The position numbers and the translations under genes are program-made. Source: Clostridium sp. CAG:1219 (GTDB lineage Bacteria; Bacillota; Clostridia; TANB77; CAG-465). Taken from it: DNA of 11,407 nucleotides. The number at the start of each line of letters is the position of its first letter. The stretch's first letter is position 1. The notes beneath the pieces were generated by a model. It was not told where the DNA came from. It did not search any database and saw nothing but the letters and a program-made list of their open reading frames with translations. This document shows positions 1-8,687 of the stretch, piece by piece. The stretch lies in contig HF996771.1 of the NCBI GenBank assembly GCA_000433335.1, positions 8,862-20,268 on the forward strand, read 5' to 3'.

Positions 1-342
1 ATCTACTAATCTCATCTACTCTATCTTTATAACGTTTTACAGAATCAACATGTTTTACCAAATTCTTATTTAGCTTATACCCATCGAAGAAATACCTACA
101 TATATTTTCATTTTGTAAGTCAACCATATTTAGTTCCTCACTAGGATGTTTTTTTATACATAACAAGTAATTGTTTTTCTTTAAAAAATCAATTAGCTTT
201 TCTTCAGGATACTGTTCCAAATTAAATATATTATTCTGATTTAGGAATGACTCTTGCTCCCTATCGCAGCCTTTTCTAAAAGTTGGCATATAGAAAATTT
301 TTTTTGGTATTTATCTAGGTTCAAATTTGTTACTTTTTTCAT
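1..342 (-). pseudogene. 5'-truncated, frameshifted CDP-glycerol glycerophosphotransferase-like fragment, running off the left edge
   Basis: No intact gene fits here, but the minus strand reads as a damaged coding region. From the ATG at 342 (GGTGA-like RBS at 346-350) the frame gives MKKVTNLNLDKYQKK. It must then slip by -1 in a run of eight A (298-305) to continue as IFYMPTFRKG and stay open to the window edge, about 114 residues in all. YMPTFR and the later CIKKHPSEE resemble the 'ILYxPTxR' and 'KxHP' motifs of the TagB/TagF-type (Glyphos_transf) family, which joins polyol phosphates into teichoic-acid-like polymers. Upstream of the ATG the same frame gives ERGDF, which may be the remains of the family's PRND-like motif. 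A stop three codons further up closes it, so the N-terminal part of a normal enzyme is missing. It begins directly after the SMR gene's stop, as expected at a recombination edge. The family call is from motifs only, and the 3' end is unseen. Confidence 0.5.
298..305 (-). other. A8 homopolymer at the frame switch of the transferase fragment
   Basis: On the minus strand this is CC, eight A, then TTTTC. Reading from the ATG at 342, eight A lead to a stop 33 codons in. Nine A, or a -1 slip on A-AAA-AAA, would restore a continuous frame into the conserved YMPTFR segment. It could be a fixed deletion, a slippage site, or a homopolymer sequencing error; the sequence alone cannot decide. Confidence 0.6.
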
Positions 343-359
343 AAAGTCACCACGCTCAA

Positions 360-737
360 TTAACTACATTTCTTCTCTACACCAGCAGATTTTATATTCA
401 TTATTATTACTCCTGTTATTACAAATATAATTCCGATAATTCCATTGATAGATATATTTTCTTTGAAAGCAAAAATTCCTGCCAATAAAGTTGCTATTTG
501 CAAAATTCCTGCCGTAATAGGAGTTATATATCCAAGATCAAACTTTACAATTATATTTGTATATAATAAAAAACTTAAAATATAACTTATAAATCCAGCT
601 AAACTTATCAAATTAATAGAAAAAATCAGTTCTGCTTCTGAAAATGAAAGTTCACCTGTATTTTGACCTAATTTCATTAAAACTAAACCTAATGTCGAAA
701 GTACTAAATATAAAGCAACTAACATACTTTTTTTCAT
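360..737 (-). CDS. SMR/EamA-fold small membrane protein, ArnE/ArnF-like lipid-linked sugar flippase subunit (second of pair)
   Basis: This is a 125-residue protein with four membrane segments at about 5-22, 42-60, 68-90 and 99-115, the size and topology of the small multidrug resistance fold. It is clearly paralogous to the gene just upstream: both have SFLL(F/Y)T, FDL(S/G)YI(M/T)PI, FKEN, then IIG and a final MN before a short tail. TM1 has no counterpart of the EmrE proton-coupling glutamate, as in ArnE/ArnF, which flip aminoarabinose-undecaprenyl phosphate as a pair. I infer one half of a heterodimeric flippase for an undecaprenyl-phosphate sugar. A longer reading from ATG 761 would add eight residues and overlap the upstream gene. 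ATG 737 is preferred because GGGGG lies 7 bases before it and the protein then aligns with its paralogue from residue 1. It is the last intact gene before the cassette edge. A drug or metabolite transporter remains possible. Confidence 0.75.
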   Translation of the reverse strand: MKKSMLVALYLVLSTLGLVLMKLGQNTGELSFSEAELIFSINLISLAGFISYILSFLLYTNIIVKFDLGYITPITAGILQIATLLAGIFAFKENISINGIIGIIFVITGVIIMNIKSAGVEKKCS

Positions 738-744
738 ACTATTT

Positions 745-749
745 CCCCC
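745..749 (-). promoter_or_regulatory. Ribosome binding site deciding the start at 737
   Basis: GGGGG followed by 7 bases and ATG at 737. It lies inside the possible 8-residue N-terminal extension from ATG 761, so the shorter start is more likely. Confidence 0.6.
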
Positions 750-753
750 ACTG

Positions 754-1104
754 TCATACATTAAAATTCATTAAGAATATTCCGAATATTACTAAAGAAG
801 CTCCTATAATAGATTTCTTTGTTAAATTTTCTTTAAAAAGAACTTTTGCAACTATAAGTGTAATTATCTGAACAATTCCTGTTACAATTGGCATTATATA
901 GCTTAAATCAAACATAACAACTATTTTCGTAAATAGTAAGAAACTACATAAATAACATATAAATCCAAGTGCACTAATTGGACTCATAGAAAATCCCATT
1001 TCTTTTTTATTAACAGTTATCTTTCCTGGATTTCCTCCCTTTTTAATGAACACTAATCCAGATATTGTTAAAAAAAGATAAATAAGAATTAAAACAAATT
1101 TCAA
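754..1104 (-). CDS. SMR/EamA-fold small membrane protein, ArnE/ArnF-like lipid-linked sugar flippase subunit (first of pair)
   Basis: This is a 116-residue, four-pass membrane protein (segments near 3-20, 42-60, 66-88 and 97-113). The IIG...GI..MN ending resembles the last helix of EmrE-type proteins, and the third helix has the loop-helix FDLSYIMPI. TM1 (LILIYLFLTISGLVF) lacks the catalytic glutamate of drug-exporting SMR proteins, which favours the ArnE/ArnF lipid-flippase branch. The start is TTG at 1104, with AGGAGG 8 bases upstream overlapping the stop codon of the reductase gene; the gap is only 12 bases, so the genes are probably translationally coupled. Its paralogue follows 16 bases after the stop. 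With a GT2 polyprenyl-phosphate glycosyltransferase and a GT-C enzyme in the same operon, flipping an undecaprenyl-phosphate sugar is the best guess. Specificity cannot be read from the sequence. Confidence 0.75.
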   Translation of the reverse strand: MKFVLILIYLFLTISGLVFIKKGGNPGKITVNKKEMGFSMSPISALGFICYLCSFLLFTKIVVMFDLSYIMPIVTGIVQIITLIVAKVLFKENLTKKSIIGASLVIFGIFLMNFNV

Positions 1105-1112
1105 AATAAATT

Positions 1113-1118
1113 CCTCCT
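1113..1118 (-). promoter_or_regulatory. Ribosome binding site supporting a TTG start
   Basis: A perfect AGGAGG sits 8 bases before TTG 1104 and overlaps the upstream TAG stop (1117-1119). No ATG or GTG near it is in frame, so the TTG start is well supported. Confidence 0.75.
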
Positions 1119-2070
1119 ACAAACTATCCACTACTTTTTTTCTCCAATAGTCTAAAACATTCTTAAGTCCAGTATCAAAATCTTCCTGTGGTTGCCAATT
1201 AAGCTCACCTTTTAATTTAGATATATCTGCTACTGTTTTTTCTATATCTAAAGCTCTATATTTAGCTTTATCTATTTCTACTTTTATCTCTACATTTGAG
1301 AAGCTGATAATTTTGTTTAATATATCACCTATTCTATATGAATTTCCAGAACCAATATTATATGTTTCTGACGTTCTACCTTTTTCTACTAATAACACAT
1401 ATGCTCTAACAACATCTCTTACATTTAAAAAATCCCTTTTTGCATCTAAGTTTCCAACGCTAATAACAGGTTCTCTTAAATTGTTTTCAATTTCAGCTAC
1501 TTGCTTACAAAAATCACTAATTACAAATATTTCTGACTGTTTTATGCCAAAATGATTGAATGATCTGGTCATAACAATATTCATGCCATATGCTTTTGAA
1601 TATAAGTATCCCAATTGATTTTGGGTATTTTTAGTTAATGCATAAATATTTTCTGGAACACATTTGCAGCTTTCGTCTGGCGATTCAATATTTTTAAAAG
1701 TATTGCCATATTCTTCACTTGAGCCCACAAGTAAAACTTTCGTTTTTATATTATTTGATTTAATAGCATTTAATAAATTTATTGTTCCAATAATATTAAT
1801 GTCAACAGTTTTTGTTGGATTATCCCAAGATAACTTTACAGAACTTTGTGCTGCAAGATGAATAACGTATTCTGGGTTAACATTATTTATAACTTCTTCT
1901 ACGCTATCTTTGTTTGTTAAATCCATATCGTAGATTTTAACATCATCTAATGAACATTTTTCAAAATCCAACTTTGTACCAAAAATTTGATATTCTCCTA
2001 TTTCTTTCAAGTATTCAGACAAATGATAACCCACAAATCCAGATATACCAGTTATTAATATTTTTTTCAT
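1117..2070 (-). CDS. rmd: GDP-4-dehydro-6-deoxy-D-mannose reductase (extended SDR), probably making GDP-D-rhamnose
   Basis: This is a 317-residue extended short-chain dehydrogenase that reduces the 4-keto sugar made by Gmd. The NAD(P)-binding Rossmann motif is GISGFVG at 8-14. HLAAQSSV follows at 71-78, then GSSEEYG at 116-122, which supplies the catalytic Ser/Glu region, and the YxxxK pair is Y143/K147. SFNHFG (170-175), VGNLDAKRDF (205-214), the following VRD, and YNIGSG (237-242) are the pattern of Rmd-type GDP-6-deoxymannose reductases. They do not match GDP-fucose synthase, which has a different N-terminal and SSC-type active-site pattern. The length is normal. It lies 20 bases after gmd, with an AAAGGGG ribosome site 10 bases before its ATG. 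The product is most likely GDP-D-rhamnose; the C4 epimer GDP-6-deoxy-D-talose cannot be excluded by eye. Confidence 0.82.
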   Translation of the reverse strand: MKKILITGISGFVGYHLSEYLKEIGEYQIFGTKLDFEKCSLDDVKIYDMDLTNKDSVEEVINNVNPEYVIHLAAQSSVKLSWDNPTKTVDINIIGTINLLNAIKSNNIKTKVLLVGSSEEYGNTFKNIESPDESCKCVPENIYALTKNTQNQLGYLYSKAYGMNIVMTRSFNHFGIKQSEIFVISDFCKQVAEIENNLREPVISVGNLDAKRDFLNVRDVVRAYVLLVEKGRTSETYNIGSGNSYRIGDILNKIISFSNVEIKVEIDKAKYRALDIEKTVADISKLKGELNWQPQEDFDTGLKNVLDYWRKKVVDSL

Positions 2071-2085
2071 ATAAATTATACCCCT

Positions 2086-4243
<2,158 letters not shown>

Positions 4244-4249
4244 GTTACC

Positions 4250-4255
4250 CCTCCT
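4250..4255 (-). promoter_or_regulatory. Ribosome binding site supporting a GTG start
   Basis: AGGAGG sits 6 bases before GTG 4243, in the 13-base gap after manC. The protein begins MKVCFVVPHFYP, a normal GT4 N-terminus, so GTG is the true start. Confidence 0.75.
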
Positions 4256-4256
4256 A

Positions 4257-5333
4257 TTATAAAAATTTACTATTTTCTGTTCCCTTTAATTCTTGTAACA
4301 TTTTTTTAATGTCTTGCGTATTGTCCTTATTCATAATTAAACTTACATCGCCTGTATTTATAATTATCATATTTTCTACTCCAACTGTAGAAACTATTCT
4401 ATCGCTATTTTTATTTATAATAATGTTATTTTTAGAATCATAAGAAACGATATTGCCTTCAAATATATTATTATTAATATCACAGTTTCTTAATCTTTCT
4501 ATAGAAAGCCAACTTCCTACGTCGTCCCATCCAAAATTGCCTGGGATTACATATATATTATCAGTTTTTTCCATTATTCCATAATCAATAGATTCAGATG
4601 GCATTTTACTATATTCAGATTTTAGAACTTTATCATATTCTGGTGTATCAATAAAATCATATATTCTTTCCAAACTTTCATATAATTCGGGCATGTATTT
4701 TTTAAAAGCATCATATATAATAGAATTTTTCCATACGAACATTCCACTATTCCAAAGATAATTTCCTGAATTACAATACTCTTGTGCCTTTTCATAATTT
4801 GGTTTTTCAACAAATTTGTCAACTACATATATCATATCCAAATCGTTAACCCTCTTAGTAAATTTAATATATCCGTATCCAGTTTCAACATGTTCTGGTA
4901 CAATACCTAGCGTCACTATATTTCCCATATCAGCGTATTTTATAGCTAACTCTAGACTATTTAAATATATAGTTTCATTCTTTATAATATGGTCCGATGC
5001 AAGAACAATTACATTAGCATCACCATATTTTTTCTTAATTACTGCTGTTGCAAAACCAATACATGGGGCTGTATTCTTACCAATTGGTTCAAACAATATA
5101 TTTTCTTTTTTTATTTGAGGCAATTGTTCATAAATTAAGTCCTTATATTTCTCATTTGTTACTACGTATACATCTTCAAGATCAGCAAGTAACTCAATTC
5201 TCTTGACAGTTAACTGGATCATAGTAAGATCAGAATCCGTAAGAGCTAAGAATTGCTTTGGCATATTTGTTCTACTCATTGGCCAAAATCTTTCTCCCTT
5301 ACCTCCAGCCATAATTATTACAACATTTTTCAC
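4257..5333 (-). CDS. manC: Mannose-1-phosphate guanylyltransferase (GDP-mannose pyrophosphorylase)
   Basis: This enzyme makes GDP-mannose from mannose-1-phosphate and GTP. The 358-residue protein begins with the nucleotidyltransferase signature, GGKGERFWPMSR at 10-21, followed by MPKQF at 24-28. EPIGKNTAP (82-90), ASDH (112-115, metal and base binding), ETGYGYI (150-156), VEKP (175-178), LWNSGMF (193-199), SIDYGIME (248-255) and WDDVGSW (269-275) are all as expected for bacterial GDP-mannose pyrophosphorylase. It ends near residue 358, so the phosphomannose isomerase domain of bifunctional AlgA/ManC enzymes is absent, and mannose-1-phosphate must come from elsewhere. The start is GTG 5333, with AGGAGG 9 bases upstream. 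It follows the DUF2304 gene by 31 bases and heads the GDP-sugar block manC-GT4-gmd-rmd. Confidence 0.94.
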   Translation of the reverse strand: MKNVVIIMAGGKGERFWPMSRTNMPKQFLALTDSDLTMIQLTVKRIELLADLEDVYVVTNEKYKDLIYEQLPQIKKENILFEPIGKNTAPCIGFATAVIKKKYGDANVIVLASDHIIKNETIYLNSLELAIKYADMGNIVTLGIVPEHVETGYGYIKFTKRVNDLDMIYVVDKFVEKPNYEKAQEYCNSGNYLWNSGMFVWKNSIIYDAFKKYMPELYESLERIYDFIDTPEYDKVLKSEYSKMPSESIDYGIMEKTDNIYVIPGNFGWDDVGSWLSIERLRNCDINNNIFEGNIVSYDSKNNIIINKNSDRIVSTVGVENMIIINTGDVSLIMNKDNTQDIKKMLQELKGTENSKFL

Positions 5334-5342
5334 AACATCTTC

Positions 5343-5348
5343 CCTCCT
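5343..5348 (-). promoter_or_regulatory. Ribosome binding site supporting a GTG start for manC
   Basis: AGGAGG is followed by nine bases and GTG 5333. An ATG closer to the site runs into a stop at once (ATG TTG TGA), so GTG is the working start. Confidence 0.7.
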
Positions 5349-5364
5349 AAGTTACTACATAGCA

Positions 5365-5706
5365 CTATTTTTTGTTCAATTTATTTTCTTTTAGTGCGAT
5401 ATAGTGATTTAAATTTTTAATTTTTTCATTCAATTCAGATATTCTTAAATTAAATATAAATACCTGAACTAATAGGAAAAATATTATTATTAAAAATACA
5501 AAATTGGCAGGTGATATAAAACCTATTTTTTCAGATATCCAAGTTACTGCTCCGTTAAATATACTCATTAAAAGTAATAACAAAGAGCATAACATCCAGG
5601 TTAAAGAATGTTCAATTTTTAATTTTGCTTGTTTAATCTTAGTAATGCAAACGACAAAAGCTAAAGCAGACCCAATTATTAAAATTATTCTTAATGCTAA
5701 AGACAT
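5365..5706 (-). CDS. DUF2304 small membrane protein, GacJ-like partner of the GT2 enzyme
   Basis: This 113-residue protein has three hydrophobic segments (about 4-22, 34-50 and 66-86) and a charged, heptad-like tail (88-112) rich in Leu, Lys, Asn and Glu. The KIKQAKLKIEHSLTW stretch between TM1 and TM2 and the SPANFVF motif at 65-71 are typical of DUF2304. Members of this family are usually encoded beside GT2 polyprenyl-phosphate glycosyltransferases. In group A Streptococcus the DUF2304 protein GacJ binds and stimulates GacI, which makes GlcNAc-phosphoundecaprenol. Here the ATG begins one base after the GT2 stop, with AGAGGTGA (5713-5720) upstream, so tight co-translation is expected. I infer that it anchors or activates the GT2 enzyme at the membrane. 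It has no catalytic motif of its own. Confidence 0.85.
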   Translation of the reverse strand: MSLALRIILIIGSALAFVVCITKIKQAKLKIEHSLTWMLCSLLLLLMSIFNGAVTWISEKIGFISPANFVFLIIIFFLLVQVFIFNLRISELNEKIKNLNHYIALKENKLNKK

Positions 5707-5707
5707 G

Positions 5708-6415
5708 TTACTTCACCTCTTTATCCTTTCTTGTTGTAGATCTAATAAATATAATTGATAACATCATATTTATCATATACATCATTGATTTAAAGGTATT
5801 TAAATAGCTTTCTCCAAATTCTCTTTCTTTCATTTTAACTTGAACTTCTTTTATATTTAACCCTTTTTTGATCATATATACTATAGTATCTGGCTCAGGA
5901 GACAAGCTTGCATTTTCACAAAACATTTTTATAGCCTTTTTATTATATGCTCTCATTCCAGATGTCGGATCTGTTATTTTCTTAAACGTAATTAATCGAA
6001 TTGTCGCGCTTAACAATCTGCTTCCTAACATTCTAGCAGTAAGTGGCTTTTTCTCCTTTACAAATCTTGATCCTATAGCTACATCAACATTATTTTTTTC
6101 AATTTCGTCTACAAGTTTTAAAGTATCTTTTGCATTATGTTGACCATCACCATCAAATTGAATAGCTATATCATAACCATTTTCCATAGCATACTTCATT
6201 CCTAATTGTATACCACTAGTAAGGCCATAATTAACAGGTAAAGATAATAAATTAAATTTATTATCTTCACATACCTGCTTAGTATTATCAGTAGAACAGT
6301 CATTAATTACAATATAATCATAATCTGTATTATCTGTAATATCTTTTACGGTCTTTTTTATATTTAGTGCTTCATTATATGCTGGTACTATTATTAATAC
6401 TTGATTTTTCTTCAT
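5708..6415 (-). CDS. GT2 polyprenyl-phosphate glycosyltransferase (DPM1/GacI-like)
   Basis: This is a 235-residue inverting GT-A enzyme of the dolichyl-phosphate mannose synthase type. PAYNE at 11-15 and NDCSTDNT at 38-45 bind the nucleotide. DGDGQH at 88-93 is the metal-binding DxD, and TDPTSGMRAY at 148-157 is strongly typical of polyprenyl-phosphate transferases. There is only a weakly hydrophobic C-terminal stretch (about 208-225) and no true membrane anchor, which suits the DUF2304 partner encoded one base downstream. The likely reaction is nucleotide-sugar plus undecaprenyl phosphate giving sugar-P-undecaprenol on the cytoplasmic face; the sugar is not predictable. I chose ATG 6415, with GGTG (6422-6425) 6 bases before it. 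The alternative GTG 6424 would use three more codons, is closed off by a TAA two codons upstream, and has no RBS at a normal distance. Confidence 0.88.
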   Translation of the reverse strand: MKKNQVLIIVPAYNEALNIKKTVKDITDNTDYDYIVINDCSTDNTKQVCEDNKFNLLSLPVNYGLTSGIQLGMKYAMENGYDIAIQFDGDGQHNAKDTLKLVDEIEKNNVDVAIGSRFVKEKKPLTARMLGSRLLSATIRLITFKKITDPTSGMRAYNKKAIKMFCENASLSPEPDTIVYMIKKGLNIKEVQVKMKEREFGESYLNTFKSMMYMINMMLSIIFIRSTTRKDKEVK

Positions 6416-6459
6416 ATTAAACACCGATTATACAAGATGTATAAATTCCTTTCATTCTT

Positions 6460-8667
6460 TTATATTACAGGCTCTAAACTAACACCCTTTGTATTTTCAT
6501 TTCTAACAACTCTAAAAAGAGTATATTTATCAATTATATTTTTGTAATCGTCATTAAGCATAAATTGAATCTTTTCGAACATTTCTTCGTCATAAGTATA
6601 TAAATATAAATAATCAAAATTATAATCAAAAAGTTGCCTTTCTAAATCATTAGCCGTTAATCCCCACTCTTGTAAGTCTTCTGCATTTTTATTAGTTCTA
6701 ATTTTCCAACCAATCACATGAGAACTAGCATTGATTTTCCTAGGAAACGCATAATATCTTGCATACCACATAGCCATAATGCCGTCCGTATCATTCTGAT
6801 CTAATACATAAACTTGACTGTTTGGTTCTGTATTAGCATTTAGGGTTTCAAATTTTTTACTTAATTCATAACTTGTATTATAAGTACCTTGCCTTGTTGT
6901 TGAGTAATCAAGAATAAAATATAATACATTGTTTGCAGAAATATTAATAATGAAAATTATTAATATACAAGCTAAAGCTATACTCTTTTTATACTGTCTT
7001 TCAAGGTCAAAGTTTTTAAATATAGTTATAATAAACAAAATCATTATAGCATAATGAAATGGGTCTAAATATCTACCAAAAGAAGCTAAGTTTTCAGCTT
7101 CATATTTTGTAAACATTACAACTAATGAAACTAAAGTTAATGCAAAGAATATCAAGTACCCAATTGCATAAGGAAGTATCATTTTAAAATTAAAATCATT
7201 ATTTTTTCTACATAAAAATCCCACTATAATTCCTAATACTATCATTAATAATATAAACTGATACATTGATAGATCCACTATACCAGAAAAAATAGGATCC
7301 GTAAAAGATTTTATCAAATTGTAAAATATTTTACTAATTGTATACCCATTTAACTTAGCAGATATTTCTGTTGCAAGTGAAGGAGGCAATAATTTAAAAT
7401 TATAATAATTAAATATCAACTGATTACAAATTTTAACATAAACATTCCATATAACAAAAATCATTATTAGTGATATTCCTAGCTTAAACCATTTTTTAAA
7501 AGCAAAGCAGAAATTTTCTTTAAAGTTTTTAAACAGTGATTTATATTCATTCCTCTTTAGCATGTCTTCTAAGAATTTTATTATAATTAAAACACCTGCA
7601 AGAACTATTCCTGATGGTTTTATTAGAGTACATAGCCCCAAACTTAAGAATAAATACTTTTGCATTTTCTTATCATCATCTTTAAATATTAGTGTAAATA
7701 CTATACTAACAGCAAATGCAGCTGATAATGCATAATCTGCATATAAATTACCATAATTGTATACATTTCCTAACAAATAAGCTGAAAAGAATATTGCTAT
7801 AAAGAATAATGGCAAAAGAACTTTATTCTTTTTATTAACAAATTCAAAACATGGCATAAGAGTAATTACAATTAACAATGACAATCCTATATAAAAATGT
7901 GATTCATTACTGCTATTTGTAAAAATATTTACAAAATAATGCCATACCGACAACGCTGGTGGATAATTTCTTGTCCAAGACACAACATTCTCATTAGTAC
8001 TTAATTGTGAATACTCAATAACAGCTTTTGCATCAAAAGCCCAATGTGAATATTCATCATATACATGTACATATCTATTAATTCCGCCAACAAATACAAG
8101 CATAAAAATTAAAGTAAATATTCCTACCCCAAAATTATTTTCTATAATCTTATCTGATTTTTCATTATTATGAATTTTTGAATAGGCTAAATAAATTATT
8201 GAAGCTACTGCTGAAATTATAACAATGTATTTTAATATAAATAGCAAATTAAGCATTGCTATCGCTACAGAAAATATCAAAAATATAGCTACAAAAGCAA
8301 AAATCGAGATAGTAAATTTTTGTCTTATAAAGTGTGAAACAACATTTGCTTCTAAAATCAAATAAAAGTATAACACAATATAATTTGATAAATTTTTATC
8401 CCAGAATATTCCGTTAAGTAAACTAAACGTTATAGTAGCAAATAATGATGTATAAAACAATTTATTGTTCCTTAATTTAAAATCATTATATATAATAATC
8501 AGAATAAAAGCCAGTGCAGCTATTATATATGTTTTATCAATAAACCAAACATTACTCAATATACCATTACCTGTTTGATGATTATATATTAATGTTCTAA
8601 TATTTGCTAACAAAAGCGTTACTATGTATATCGGAATTACTGTTAATAATTTTAATATTTTTTTCAT
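6460..8667 (-). CDS. GT-C-like multi-pass membrane glycosyltransferase
   Basis: This 735-residue protein has some 15-17 hydrophobic segments up to about residue 585, followed by a soluble C-terminal domain of about 150 residues. An acidic motif, YDEYSHW (203-209), follows a membrane segment, as the catalytic D/E motif does in GT-C enzymes that use polyprenyl-phosphate sugars. NYPPALSVW (234-242), LIKPSG (348-353) and SFGRYLDP (529-536) match conserved GT-C loop patterns. The C-terminal domain (VYVLDQND..., WYARYYAFP) resembles the outer domain of ArnT/PMT-like proteins. About six extra membrane segments precede the acidic motif, which usually lies in the first outer loop. It sits 20 bases after the GT32 fusion gene and upstream of the GT2/DUF2304 pair, so it probably uses their lipid-linked sugar outside the membrane. 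The ribosome site GGAG is 13 bases from the ATG, longer than usual. Superfamily is likely; acceptor is unknown. Confidence 0.72.
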   Translation of the reverse strand: MKKILKLLTVIPIYIVTLLLANIRTLIYNHQTGNGILSNVWFIDKTYIIAALAFILIIIYNDFKLRNNKLFYTSLFATITFSLLNGIFWDKNLSNYIVLYFYLILEANVVSHFIRQKFTISIFAFVAIFLIFSVAIAMLNLLFILKYIVIISAVASIIYLAYSKIHNNEKSDKIIENNFGVGIFTLIFMLVFVGGINRYVHVYDEYSHWAFDAKAVIEYSQLSTNENVVSWTRNYPPALSVWHYFVNIFTNSSNESHFYIGLSLLIVITLMPCFEFVNKKNKVLLPLFFIAIFFSAYLLGNVYNYGNLYADYALSAAFAVSIVFTLIFKDDDKKMQKYLFLSLGLCTLIKPSGIVLAGVLIIIKFLEDMLKRNEYKSLFKNFKENFCFAFKKWFKLGISLIMIFVIWNVYVKICNQLIFNYYNFKLLPPSLATEISAKLNGYTISKIFYNLIKSFTDPIFSGIVDLSMYQFILLMIVLGIIVGFLCRKNNDFNFKMILPYAIGYLIFFALTLVSLVVMFTKYEAENLASFGRYLDPFHYAIMILFIITIFKNFDLERQYKKSIALACILIIFIINISANNVLYFILDYSTTRQGTYNTSYELSKKFETLNANTEPNSQVYVLDQNDTDGIMAMWYARYYAFPRKINASSHVIGWKIRTNKNAEDLQEWGLTANDLERQLFDYNFDYLYLYTYDEEMFEKIQFMLNDDYKNIIDKYTLFRVVRNENTKGVSLEPVI

Positions 8668-8687
8668 TTTTTAATCTTTTCTCCAAT

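Noticed and set aside
737..761. Upstream ATG (761) as the start of the second SMR gene
   Set aside because: It adds eight polar residues before TM1, overlaps the upstream gene and lacks its own ribosome site, whereas ATG 737 has GGGGG at 7 bases and aligns with the paralogue.
4622..4822. Minus-strand 66-codon frame inside manC
   Set aside because: It is in another frame of the same well-conserved gene, with no recognisable domain or ribosome site.
4816..5118. Plus-strand open frame of about 100 codons opposite manC
   Set aside because: It is antisense to a gene with all family motifs, has no ribosome site, and its hydrophobic composition is an artefact of reading AT-rich coding DNA backwards. 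The other plus-strand frames in the window are similar shadows.
6416..6424. GTG 6424 as the start of the GT2 gene
   Set aside because: Its nearest AGGA is over 20 bases away, and GGTG at 6422-6425 is better read as the ribosome site for ATG 6415. It cannot be fully excluded.
6428..6444. Inverted repeat TTATACA-TCT-TGTATAA in the longest gap (6416-6459), before the GT2 gene
   Set aside because: The seven-pair stem has only one G-C pair and no following T-run, so it is not a terminator. It is too weak to call a regulator, and chance is likely in DNA this AT-rich.
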